Origin: Zopfochytrium polystomum
Taxonomy: Eukaryota; Chytridiomycota; Chytridiomycetes; Chytridiales; Chytridiaceae
NCBI GenBank assembly: GCA_025765615.1
Contig: JAIVFJ010000078.1
Coordinates: forward strand, 186,001-250,000
Direction: 5' to 3'
Length of the DNA: 64,000 bases
Below, one piece after another: positions 1 to 17,339 of this stretch. The notes under the pieces were generated by a model. The model searched no databases and was not told the origin of the DNA. It saw only the letters and a list, made by a program, of their open reading frames with translations. Made by a program: the position numbers and the translations under genes. Each line of letters begins with the position of its first letter. The stretch's first letter is position 1.

Positions 1-472
1 AATGTCGAGGTGGCCTGGGAAAGAGGGACGATTAGCTGCTGGTGATGGTGAGTATTGTTGTTGTTGTTGTTGTTGTGGGTGGTGTGGTGGTAGCTGTGGG
101 CAGTGACGTGGCCGTGGCCGTGGCCGAGGTGGTGGTGGTGCTGTTGCTGGTGGTGGTTGTGGAACGTGTTCATCGTCATCATCGTTCAGTTCGCTCGGGA
201 ATGCTTCGGGGCCGGCGCGCGTCGCTAGGAGTCTTCACTCTACTAGTTTCTCCTTCTTCTCTTCCTTCTTCTTCCTCTTGCAGGGCGCGTGGGAATGCCG
301 AGGACGACGAGGACGTCTGCGAGAGAGAGGAGCAAAGGGACAGAGGGGGAGAGAGAGAGAGAGACAGGGAGAGAGAGAGGTTAACGTAGATATTTGTTTG
401 GTTTTGCTCTCTTCCTCACCCTTTTCAATGTTCCTGTTGCGCTCACTCACTCGCTCGCCCAGTCCACTCTCC

Positions 473-530
473 CTCTCTCTCTCTCTATCTCTCTCTCTCT
501 CTCTCTCGCTGTCTCTGTCTCTGTCTCTCT
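473..530. repeat. (CT)n microsatellite
   Basis: Imperfect CT dinucleotide tract with interspersed CTGTCT. A similar pure CT tract lies at about 909-941. Both fall in sequence with no supported gene. Confidence 0.9.
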
Positions 531-911
531 GTCTCTCCACTCCCGCTTCGTATGAATGCCGATCGGGGGCGAGACCTGCTGCTGGGGCGCGGAGGCGACT
601 GATTGTTGCCGCGCTGCTTGGCTGCTTTCTTTTCTCGTTTGTTTTTTCCTTTTTTTTCTCTCTCTTTTCGTGTTGTTGTTTATTTTCTCTCTTTTTTTCC
701 TTTTCCGTCGTCCATTCTCTCTCTCTTTCTTTCTCTGTCGCTCTCTCTCTCTTTGTTGAGTCAGAGTTAAGCCAGTCAGTCACCCAGCAACAGACAGGCG
801 GTGAGGGAGCGTGTGTCTTTCCCTGGCGAGCTGGAAAATACATTTGTGGACGCTGCTGTGGGCGACGAAAAGCAACCTTCCCAGTGGTTCTTATTTTCTT
901 TGTTCTGTCTA

Positions 912-946
<35 letters not shown>

Positions 947-1620
947 GGTTGCCGACGCAAATGCGCGGGGTGACCAAGCAGCAGCACTTGCGTCATCTCT
1001 CCCGCGCGACAAGGATCAGATTGTTTCAATTGCCACAGTGCGCTGTTTCAACTTTGTTCATCCAAAACATGAACGAAAAGCATCGAAAAGCAGAAAATTT
1101 TGCTGGGTGGAAGTGACTTTTTTGGAGGAAAGCCAGAATGGGGGACAGAGGCCATTGGGGATGACAAGTGGCAGACAGTGTTGGAGACAGGCAACAATAA
1201 GGTTAGCCTCCGGCGGACCGGCAGCGGAGACCTGGTTGCACCGCTACCGGCTCCAAGGCGGACTTTTAAGCTGGCCCTTCAGAACGGTCCATAAACTACT
1301 TCTCTGGAACCGGTCCGTTCCGACTCCAGGCCGAGTTTCCTGAAGTTCTCCGTGCTAAATTCTCTACGTCCAGTTGCCAAACCAGCCTCCAGTAATATAA
1401 TGTGATGGCAGGTTTTGGATCCACTCCAACGGAGCGGGAAATTCCGGAGAATACCAGAGCCCACCGCCACCGCCCTTCTAATGGGATCTTCACACCGCAG
1501 CCGTCGGAGCCAGTCTCCGCCAAAACATAGTCCCGGAGTCTCCGGTATGCAACTAAGGACAAATCTCATTAAGTAGACATAAGTATGCAAATCGAGTGGA
1601 CATCATAAATGTTCTATTGT

Positions 1621-1856
1621 TGTTAGGCGGAACTGACTGGTTGGTTGGCAGCAAGAGGTGCAAGACAGACCTGAACCTATTGTGACTCTCAGATATTTTT
1701 CTCACAATGGCCATGGGAGAGCCTCATCATTATGTATCAATAATTCATAACAGAGTTTTTTCTCTTTCTCCAAGTTGGGGAGAAGGACCACCCACAAACA
1801 CACATCTCCACTTCATTCACTCCTTCCACTCACTCACTCAGAGTAGACTGTTTACA
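1621..1856 (+). mobile_element. LTR-like repeat, copy A (internally deleted)
   Basis: Begins TGTTAGG and ends GACTGTTTACA, so it has the TG...CA termini typical of LTRs. It matches two other copies in this window (30625-30877 and 32879-33290) over the shared blocks 'actgactggttggcagcaag', 'caatggccatgggagag', 'tcaataattcataacagag' and 'cactcagagtagactg'. Compared with the 412-base copy it lacks about 175 bases in the middle. I see no clear target-site duplication (attgt before, tatgt after). No internal coding region adjoins it, so it would be a solo LTR or a small non-autonomous element. Confidence 0.6.
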
Positions 1857-2356
1857 TATGTAGGCTTATTCCAATGCTTGTGTGTAAAAGACAACGGTTG
1901 TTTTATGATTTTACAATCACTGAAACAAATGGCACCACACCATTAAACCAAATGCCAGTAAAACATTGATATCCGCATTTGGGTCAGAGACTTTTTTTTG
2001 ATTCCCTACATTTCGTCGGTATGAGAATCTGGTGCTCTCTCGGCATCTAAAACTGGGCAACTGGAGGGATTTGTGATAGTTGGAGACAGAAGTTAAGTAT
2101 TACCAGCCTTTCCCTTTCTCTTTGCCTCTCGGTGGGATAACCGAATTCTCAGACCTCGACACTTGGAATTCTGTGTAGTAAAGCACAAGGGTTGTGTGTG
2201 AGTAGCGCCTTCGCAGCCTCCTCATCACACCAGCAAGACTGAAGTATCCTCCCTCAGCCCACACCCCACACACCCACACGGACCCACAATTAATCATTCC
2301 TTTTGTTTTCTTTTTTCTTTTTTTCGACACAGTCAGTCCCAAAAAAAGGAAAAACG

Positions 2357-4817
2357 ATGAGCTCGGCGCCATCGACGCCGCAGGAGGACGCCGCCGCCTA
2401 CCAGCAGTATGAGGCGATCCGCCTCTACCTCGACTCGTTCCTACAATCGCAGCGCGGATCGGCGTCCTCGCAGCAGCGCGAAGCCGCAAAGGACAAGATG
2501 ACTAAGCTGTCGAAGCAGCAGTTCTTTGATTTGTCCACGGACGTGTACGACGAGATGAACCGGCGACAGATGAACTCGAACGAAGGTTTGTGCCGAGACC
2601 TTTTCCCCACTGTCACCGGCACCCCGCGACCGGCCCTCCCTGTCGTTGCGCCCCCAACCCGTCCACCCCCCTTGCACTGTTCTATACGGGATAACCTTCT
2701 CGTTCAACACAGTACCGTTCCTGCCGGTTCGCGACGATCTTCACCCTCGACGAAACCAGGCTCGGCAGAAACTAGCCACTCTGCCTTCGACAAAGTTCAA
2801 GGATCTTGCGTGCGATGTATTTTACGAGATCGAGAGGAGGTTCACCTTCGTTGTCAACCAGTTTGAGACTAAGTACCGGGTGCGTTGGCTGCATGATTTG
2901 CGTTCGTTCGCGATGAATCTGAAACTGGACGGTTTCTCTCGTGTGTGTTTTTGATTCCAGCTAAACGAAGATGTGAGCACCGTAAATTCCTCTCCTTTTT
3001 GCGCTCAATTGACCCTTCGCAATGATCCAAAAAGGCACGGTCACTACCTCAAGATCCATCTCTGGGCGCGAGAGAGAATATGTCCCCGGACATGGGATCT
3101 GGCTTGCAGAACGGTCGTGGAGACGTGATGGGAGGAATACCCCCCGTAAGGGATCTGACATTTCTGCAACTGTTTTACACATCTATGACTCCAGGATGCC
3201 GTTGAGAAGCTTCGGCGTGAATATGAAAGCCGCATCGATGGTCTACAAGTGAAACTTCGTAAAGCAGAGCAGGACGTCAAGGCGAAGGCAAGTGAAAGTC
3301 ACCAACTTACTTTCAGCTCACGAACAAGTTTTGAAGGATATGGAAGCAGCCGGACTGAATGAGAAATTAATGGAGCAGCTCGATGCAAGTATTTCTGTGA
3401 CACCTTTACATTCAGCTTATTTTTCAATCCTTCTGCAGATCACAAAAGACTTGAAGTTTCGGCTTGATAACTTGCAAAAAGATTACGATAAGCTGAAGGA
3501 GGATTACGACGGCCTTCAAGACGACTTCAACAATCAGCAGCAGGTGAGGGAATCGTCGCAAACATACAAGCGACCACAGCTCATTTGTGTTGCCCAGATT
3601 GCCAGCGATATACGGGCGGAAGCGACGAACTTGCTGGAAGAGATTAAGTCGCTAACTAGGAAGAACCAGGAGCTCGAGGCAGAGCGGAATCGCTCTTACG
3701 GTGGTGGCGATGTATGATGCCTTTTTTCACTTGCCCGCTGTACTTCCGCTAATTTCAGGCCCTTGGCAGCCTCGAGATGATTACGGCGGTTCAAAACAAT
3801 CCTACGGCAACTCCCTTCAGATTGACGATGATGGCATTATTGATCGGTCGCGCGTGACAGCATACGAGAATGCAATTGATGATCTGCTTAGAGCAACGAG
3901 GTTCGTCGTCGTTTGCGATTGGTGAACTGACATGTTTATCCCCGTTTATGCAGGGAGAGCCCCACAAACATTCTCATCGCTATGAAGGCTATCGTCATCG
4001 CCTGCAAAAACATCACTGAAGACACCGAGGCATTCGAAAGCAGCACGAATTCGCTCCGGATGGAGGACAAGGAGCAACTTGACGAAGTCAAGAATCGACT
4101 ATCGAGCGCCTTGCAGAACCTAATGACTGTAGCAAAGAGCCATGCCACCAACTTCAACTCTTCCCCCGTCGCGCTTTTGGAGAACGCTACTAGCACTTTG
4201 ACGTCCACCATTGTTGAGCTAGTGCGGCTGTTAAAGTACCGGCAGAACGAGCAGTACTCAAGTCAACCCGGCCAGTGGGGCGAAGTGGAGGACTACGAAA
4301 TCGACGAACTGAAGGTTTGGATTTCTTGCGCTTTCGCCGGACAACGGCGTAGCAGTAATTGTCTCCCTCCCCTTTCTCCTTCGAAATTAGGTGTACCTGG
4401 AGCGGCAAACCGACCAAATAGTGCAAGCGATCCAAAGCCTCCTGCTCGCCATGAAATCCAACGCACCCATCGGCCAAGAGTTTGACGACACCGTCCGCAG
4501 CATCACTGATATAGTCTTTAACCTCGTCAAAGTCTCCAACAACACTCTCAACAAGCCGTCCGCGGCGCAGTTCCGAAACAGCGGGGAAGCCATTCTGCAA
4601 GACCTGAGCGCCGCCAACATCAAGTTGGAGGACCTGGGTGTCTCGATGCTCAGCTCACCCCAGTCAAAGTCGCTGAAGCAGAAGCTCGCGAGCTCGTCTT
4701 ATGAGATTGCGAAATATGTCAAGGAGCTGATTAGCTTAATCGGTGAGTACCGGCTCTCGTCGCAGTTTCTTGTTTTTTTTCTTTTCTCGTTAGCTTACGC
4801 ATGTGTGTGCAGAGTAA
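2357..4817 (+). CDS. Spa2/GIT-domain cell-polarity scaffold protein
   Basis: The N-terminus carries two Spa2-homology (GIT_SHD) repeats: residues about 20-70, containing 'KLSKQQFFDLSTDVYDEMNR', and about 85-115, containing 'LATLPSTKFKDLACDVFYEI'. A heptad-rich coiled coil follows, including 'DYDKLKEDYDGLQDDFNNQQ', then a helical C-terminal region. Known Spa2 family proteins are polarisome scaffolds at growing tips and septa. Readable exons: 2357-2585, 2713-2879, a 12-base micro-exon 2961-2972 (LNED), 3195 onward, 3439 to about 3543, further exons to about 4316, 4392-4742, and a final 5-base exon 4813-4817 giving Glu-stop. The introns at 3288 and 3385 use GC donors (gcaagt); the 3288 intron boundary is ambiguous. 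The family call is firm, but exact joints in the middle are less so. Confidence 0.85.
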
Positions 4818-6604
4818 CATTTTCCACAAGAGTGACCACGGAGTTTTGCTGCCAACTGCGAGGAAGAGATGGTTGCGGGGTTGTTGGGGTGAAGTCGCTG
4901 GTTTTTGGGCTTTGGAGCTCCGTTTCCTTTTCGGTCAGCGGGGCAGGGGCAGGTGCTGAATCTTGGGGTGGGGGGTTAGGGTGGTTTAGGCTGCGTGGGG
5001 ACTGGGTTCGAGCATCTCATCAAATATGGCGTACGAAATTCTCCACCTTTCTTTCGCATGTAAATTGAGGCGAACGCGTTTCTTTGGAAGTCCTTGCCAT
5101 TTCATCGTTGGGTCTTTTTTTCTTCCTCTTTCGGTTTCTCTTGGCTGCTGCTGCCCTTTGTTACCTTCACACACTTTGTGCGTTGCTATTTTTTTTTTTT
5201 TTTTTTACTTCTCCCGTTCCGCTTACCTTTACCTTGTTTCGCTCACTCGAGGCCGAGAAGCGGGTTTCTTCTGCACAAAAGCTGGTTTTGTCAACTTTTT
5301 TCTTATCTTCCGTCTGTGTGTGTGCGGGCGACTCTGTCCCTTTTCGCTCGTTATCATCATAGTGATGTCATTCTTGCATTTTTCTGAAAGCTCAAGATCT
5401 CGAACTAGGGCTCATTCATTTGATTTGATGGCAAATGCCGATGGGGGTCTGCAAGGCACTGCTCAACACGTTCCCGCGAGCAACAAGCATTTCACGCGAA
5501 GGCTAGCGTGCTGCGGAAAGTATGCAAGGTGAGTGTTGGATTCAGCAAGAAGGAACTGAGAAAAAAGTTTTTGGAAAAAGGAACCTTGCAAAATCGTGAG
5601 GGGACAGTCTCACAGGAGTGTCGGTTTGCGTCCTTCCCATGCCCAACAGCGACACAGCGCTCCGCCAGCAAGCCTCTTAACGAGATGGCAACCGTATGAA
5701 GGCTCTTGTCGCAAAATTGTGTCGATTTGGACCTTTTATTTGAAAGTCATCATTAATAATGCTGTTTCCACCATAGGATTGTAGAGTAACCTTTGGCCTG
5801 GTCCATGATTGCAATGACTTTTACTATTTTTGGCTGGTGAACAAAGCAGGTGAGAAGTATAGTTACCCACCATAGATGAGGGCACTATCTCGTGGATATA
5901 ATGTAACAAGGTTTGCAACCGTCATGCCAAATAACGGATATCCGCCAGCAAATACAGATTTCCACAAGCAAATACAGATCGTAAAAGGATAGCTACTCTA
6001 TTAATTAATCTGGCCAAACACATGAATACTCGCAGTCATCCTACTATATCTTCGTGCAGGGATACTCATTTTAAAAATACACGAAAAACGAACAGGGATT
6101 CGAATTTGATGCTATCAGCTCCCAGGAAACTCTGAGAGGCCCTTCGCTCATGCCAATGGCAAACTTCCTTCTTTTTTTCACTCCTCCAGGTTCTACAAAG
6201 AAAATGAAAAGCAACGAACGGAAACAGAGAGGTTTTCAACGTTGAAGACAAACTGACATGGATATTCAAATGAATTCCAGTTGATTTTGACAGCTTGATT
6301 TTCACTGTTGTCTGCCTCTTGGGCTGTGAACTCGCATTTTATTTGGTGACAAAATAGCTGGATTTTGACAGTGAAAAAGACAGAAATCTCCAATTTGGAA
6401 ACAGTGAGTTCAACTGCGTCGCCTGTCCAACGGCACTCCCTAGCCACATCACTCAAACTCATTCGTCGGTCCTTGTCAGAAAGATGCAAACTTCACAACC
6501 TTGTCCCCCAATGTGAAAAAAAAAAAAAATGTAGGGTCTAACTCGAAGAGAGTCGGGCTTGCGAAGAATCTTAGGTTGATTCTGAAAACCGCCTGATAAG
6601 GACA

Positions 6605-6653
6605 CCCTGGCCACCAGCTATGGATACCCCCTGGTGGTTAGTCTGGGCCAGGG
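6605..6653 (+). other. Nested perfect hairpin, possible structured RNA
   Basis: CCCTGG (6605-6610) and CCACCAG (6611-6617) pair with CTGGTGG (6631-6637) and CCAGGG (6648-6653), giving a 13-bp stem in two parts with a 13-base apical loop and a 10-base bulge. It sits in a non-simple-sequence block of about 300 bases (6535-6840) with no reading frame. A TGATGA box occurs near 6800. I cannot assign it to an RNA family. Confidence 0.35.
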
Positions 6654-7620
6654 ATTGTTGGTGCACCTAGTCCATGCAAGGTAGCACTAGTAACAGGAAG
6701 GTACCTTGGTGGTACTGGGCTGTCACATGTAAGTTGAGTGATATCCCCAATGACGCTCCCTGAAAGGACAGCTAAGGGAGGCTATGGTGACTTGCTTGAC
6801 TGATGAGAGCGGCTACTGGTGTGCTTTGCATGCTCAAGGTTTCACAACGCCAAGATAATAAGTGTTTGACTCCCTCCTTGGTACAGTTTTTTTTCTTTAA
6901 GTTCCCTTTCATCCTCTCCCCCCGTTCTCTCCATCAAGGGGCACGCATTTGCTTTTCCTTCGTCCTTCGCATTAGGGCCTCGGCCCAGGGCTGGGAAAAC
7001 CCGGTCTGATCCAGGTTTTTGGCGAAAAACCTTTTCGTGGCCTTGATTTGAATCCTTGGTCAGAGAGTGCAATCCAAGTGAAACCAAAATGCAAAGCAAA
7101 CGCTGATGCCGCCACAGATACTGCCGCACCAATCCCCCAAAATGAGACCCACTTCGCGTTTTCATTTGTAAATTTGCACAGTAGCTCATGAACATGAAAC
7201 AATGAAATGGTTTTTAAGAGGATTTGGTTCTCCTTCCAGAACCAAAACTGCATCAAGCTCACCTGGCCAAAATGCAAAGCACCTCCATTTCTATGATATT
7301 CTCAAGCACACTGATGAGCGTGGGGTCACAACAGATCTGGGAGGCTGGGACTGAAATTTTCATCCAAGAGGGGGTACAAGGTGAGTCTGATAGGGTGTAC
7401 ACGCAAGAACATCTCGTTCTGTGTCACTAAAGAAACAAAAATTTTGAGCAAGAAGCTTCTCACTGACTTACACAATTGTGCACTCAATTGTGCAATGAAG
7501 GGGGGTGTGAAGGGACGTGATATGAGAGTTTGTGTGCTGTGGAAAGCATCACGTGTTGGGGCGTTGTGTTGAGACAGATAGCCTGTTTACGTGAGGAGAG
7601 AGAGACAAAGTGGCATAGAC

Positions 7621-7796
7621 AGAGACAGAGACAGAGACAGAGACAGAGACAGAGGGAGAGAGAGAAAGAGCGAGAGAGAGTGATAGAGAGAGTGAGAGTG
7701 AGTGAGAGAGAGAATCCGCTGTATTCTCTGCACCTCGGCCCTTTTTCCTCCCCCCACCTCACTCGTCGCTCACACGCGCGCACGCACGCACGCACA

Positions 7797-7840
<44 letters not shown>

Positions 7841-7890
7841 CAGACACACTCACACACACACACACACACTCTCTCTCTCTCTCTCGCACT
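7621..7890 (+). repeat. (GACAGA)n, (GA)n, (CA)n and (CT)n simple repeats in a 5' leader
   Basis: Consecutive simple repeats: GACAGA hexamers at 7621-7652, GA-rich to 7715, CA repeats about 7795-7868, and CT repeats 7869-7884. They end about ten bases before the ceramide synthase start codon, so at least the CA/CT part is probably transcribed as 5' leader. Confidence 0.85.
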
Positions 7891-7894
7891 CGAG

Positions 7895-9518
7895 ATGGCG
7901 GCGGCGGCGGGGTCTGGCGGCACCGGCAGCGGCGGCAACGTGTTCAGAAACGACGAGATGCGCTACCCAGACGACGCGCTGCTGGCGATCGGGGCGACAC
8001 TGCTCTGGGGCGTGTTCCACTTCGTGGTCGACCGCATCGTGCTGGCGGTGAGTGAGTTGGGTTGAGTGAGTGAGTGAATGATGAGGATGATGACGACGAG
8101 GATGGTGATGATCGGCAGTGAGTGGTCGAGAGAGACAGACGGAGAGAGCTTGGGACTCACGTTCCGACAGGCACCTCTCCCTGCAGTGCTGACTGGGACC
8201 GCGCGAGTGAGTGAGTGAGTGAGCGAGCGAGTTGGCGAAAGTCCGCTGCAAGAACCAACCACGCCCGGTGGACGGACGGTGATGGACCTGACGCGCGAGT
8301 ACGGGCTGTGAAGCACTGGAGCTTCGATTGCGTCAGCATCCCTTTCGCGCATCATCCTCACACACACACACTGCTGACTCTGGCATCCTCTCGCTGTTCA
8401 CAAACTCGCGCATGCACGCACGCTTGATCTGTCGCTCTCACCAACGCACCACACACACAACAGCCGATCGCCAACGCTTTTGTCGCTGAGGATGCTCCGA
8501 AAAGGACCCCCGACTCCACTGATCGCGCGGATGCGCCGGCCAGCGCAAAGACGGACAAGACGGGCGGCTCGCTTCGCAAGCGGACCAACAAGGGAACTAA
8601 TGAAAAGCAGAGCTCACCGGCGACGACAACTGCTGCGGCCGCACCGACAAAGAAAAAGAAGAATAAGCTTCGCATTCGATTCCGCACGGCCGCCTGGCGT
8701 TTCCTGAACTACGCCATCTCCTCAACAATTGGTGTTCTGTGCCTCTACGACAAGGACTGGGTGTGGCAGCCTCGCGAGTACTTCGTAAACTGGCCGCACT
8801 TTCCCCTGGAAGAGAGCACGAGGTTCTACTACGCTGTCGGATTCGGGTCGTACGCCTATGGTTTCATCAGCTTGCTGTTTTTTGAGCCCTGGCAGTCGGA
8901 CTTCCTTGCCATGATCATTCATCACTTTTCAACCCTGACTGTCATTATCGCGTCTTTTCTGTTCAAGCAGACGCGCGTCGGCGTCGTTGTCTTACTGCTT
9001 CACGATGTTTCGGACCCCTTCATGGAGATTGCAAAGTGCTTCCTGTACCTGAAATGGCAAAAGGTATGTTCGTTCTTGCCAGATCGCGCATTCCGGAAAC
9101 GCTAAAAGTTCGTTCGCGCGCGACTGCAATACTTTTAAATCACCCATCTCACTCGCAGTTGGCGGACGCGACTTTCCTCCTCTTCGCCGCTGTGTTCATG
9201 TTTACAAGAAACTACATTTTCCCTGTTTACGTGATCACGGCACCCTTTCTTTATCAAACACGGGGCGACGGGCCTGATGACATACCGTTAGCCATTTTTT
9301 GGCTTTGCGTCGGCTGTCTCATAGTACTGGCGCTTCTTCACGTATATTGGGCGTTCTTGGTAAGCTCACGGCAATCCCTTGTCTGTACTTTCGCCACGAA
9401 TTTCTCACTGACTTACAAACAACCTCCCTTCAAATAGCTAATCAAGATGATTATAAGGGCCATTCGGGCGAAGAGTGTCGAGGGAGATGTACGCGATGTG
9501 GAAAGTGATGACGAGTGA
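7895..9518 (+). CDS. LAG1: Ceramide synthase (Lag1/Lac1 family, TLC domain)
   Basis: Four exons, 7895-8047, 8464-9063, 9159-9359 and 9438-9518, join in phase to 344 residues. Ceramide synthases N-acylate sphingoid bases with acyl-CoA in the ER membrane. The TLC domain is clear: 'FYYAVGFGSYAYGFISLLFF', the Lag1 histidine pair at about 204-205 in 'MIIHHFSTLTVI', then 'LLHDVSDPFMEIAKC' with His-Asp at about 231-232. Several hydrophobic segments flank these. A Lys/Ala/Thr-rich linker in exon 2 ends in a basic KKKKNK patch before the first TLC helix. The tail is acidic (DVESDDE), resembling the casein-kinase-2-type tail of fungal Lag1. Length is slightly below yeast Lag1. The first intron opens with a GTGA repeat. 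The call is secure. Confidence 0.93.
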
Positions 9519-15599
<6,081 letters not shown>

Positions 15600-16333
15600 G
15601 TCATCCCCAACCTTACCGTCCCCGCGAGGGTGTTGGTGGCTGCGCCTGGTGCAGCCCCCGACACCTGAGATTTCGATCTACAAGTGCCTGCCTCAGTCCT
15701 ATTGCTGTGAGAGTGACATGTGTGAGTTCGAGTGCAATGCGATAAAGCCCATTGGTCGAGCGATTGTGCCGACGCAGCCCAGCAGGGTGCGTGTACAATC
15801 GCAGGTGTTTCCGCGTGCGAGTTCCTGCTGGCGACCTTCTGACCCCTACATAGTCGAATCCCTTCTCTCTCCTCCCCCTGTTGCTGGAGACGACGAGGGC
15901 TCCTGCAGCAGCGTCCGCGATGAGGGGCACTAGGTCGAGCCCTGTCCGTCCCATTGCTATTAACCACTCCTGTTGTATTTGAGATTAGGTTCCTGAGATA
16001 AAAACCCCCATTTCCCTCTTCTCTCTCTTTATTCTGCGGTTGTGTTGCTCCCTCGGGAGTGCCCTTCCGTTTCCCCTCGCATCGGCCCACAGCCACACAA
16101 GTAATCAGTGCTCCGGCACCGATCCTTCAGAGGATTGTCCCTCTGAATGTTCATTCTTTGTGTTTGAGACCCCTGTTAGACAGATCAGTTGGGATACTTC
16201 GTGGACTAGGCAAGTAGTAGGGTTGAAACACCCCCTAGACAACAGCCAAATAAAGTTAGTTTTAGCCTATTATTTGCTTTCCCTCACTCTAGGCCCAGAT
16301 CCCAGGGTCAAAGGAGGAGTATAGTCTCACACA
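15600..16333 (-). repeat. Dispersed repeat, copy 1 (minus orientation)
   Basis: On the minus strand this block aligns with 30990-31640 on the plus strand. Shared landmarks, in order, are 'actatac', 'aggctaaa.ctaact', 'gtgtttcaaccct', 'ttcagagggacaat', 'gaaacggaagggcactccc', 'cctaatctcaaatac' and 'actatgtaggggtcagaagg'. The similarity runs for about 600 bases with scattered substitutions. No conserved protein frame is evident, so this is probably an LTR or a non-coding part of an element whose class I cannot name. Confidence 0.65.
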
Positions 16334-17339
16334 AGTCCATGATATCAGGGTGTTTTCTTCTTGGCATGGAGTATGAGATCTTCAATCGAATCTAGCTACA
16401 GTGTCAAGCGCTGGGGGAACGTCCAACTATCAGGCTCACACATAGTGACTACGACCTAATGGGATGGTGGTGGCGCTCACCTCACCATTGCAGAAGAAAT
16501 GTGGCATCTCAATCTCACTCCAACCTCGTCCTACTGTCAACTCTAAGTCATCAGCATCCAGCCTCCCTCCATCATCATCGAAGATGGCACCTGATGGCAT
16601 CCTGATGTCGCTGCATGGCATCGACACTCTATCTTGCCTCTGTTGGTGATGGAGTTCAACCTACGATTGATGTCGCTATATGGCAAAACTATGACCAATA
16701 CCTTATGTGAGATACTTGAGAATGTCATGGTACCTCTTTTTCGGCAATATGCGCACCTTATGTGAGATACTTGAGAATCTCATAAGAGATTGTGGCCTGT
16801 CAACTTGTGCCACTCACTGTTGCCAATATGACTGGCTTGAAGTGGGAAATACAGTCGCAAAAACAGCACTTGCTGTCCTCGCCATGCTCACATGGATGCC
16901 AACCTTTTCACCAAGGCTTCTTGTCTAATTCCCCTGCTATCATCTTTTTTTTTTTTAAAAATTATTCCAGCCCTGGAGGTGCTGGCAGGAAGAGAAAGAG
17001 CCATCAACAGTGAACCATAATGGACTATGTCCAGGTATCACCTCAGCAAACTCACCCCATGTGCTACAGACTTACAGGGTCATCAGGCATCTCCATCGCA
17101 CATAAAGCCACATTGATCAAAGGAGAAGGGAAAAATACAGAATCAAGAAAATAGAGAAGTAAATCGGAAGGAGGTCAGTGTAAGAGAGGGGAACAGCTGT
17201 GAAAAGTCAGAGGGTTGGGATAAGTCAGATTAAGCAACGGCCCATGTCAAGATTGAGAAGGGCAACAGTGGGCTCAGTGAATGTTGGGGGGCTCAGCAGG
17301 AGATGGGTGATGAGTGGCTCTTGCTTGTTGGCATGAGGG
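16334..17339. other. Spacer, nothing recognised
   Basis: Contains a short direct repeat: 'acttatgtgagatacttgag' variants at about 16703-16722 and 16753-16772. No supported gene. It may include the 3' untranslated end of the adjacent retrotransposon relic, which reads on the minus strand. Confidence 0.4.

Larger units (their letters stand above)
1..2356. other. Upstream spacer, no supported gene
   Basis: No reading frame here has a recognisable domain or a convincing exon structure. The first kilobase is dominated by (CT)n/(GA)n and T-rich tracts (about 473-530, 640-760, 905-942), which create long but meaningless frames on both strands. An LTR-like repeat copy lies at 1621-1856. From about 2290 the sequence becomes T-rich and leads into the 5' leader of the gene starting at 2357. 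Confidence 0.6.
4818..7894. other. Gene-poor spacer between Spa2-like gene and ceramide synthase
   Basis: T-rich stretches (5180-5206, 5120-5160) and AT-rich sequence; no frame shows a domain or plausible exon chain. Contains a nested hairpin at 6605-6653 and, at 7600-7890, the simple repeats that form the 5' leader of the next gene. Confidence 0.55.

Noticed and set aside
235..1029. Minus-strand frame of 264 codons rich in Arg/Glu
   Set aside because: It is the reverse reading of CT-rich simple sequence, and the plus strand has an equal Leu/Ser frame.
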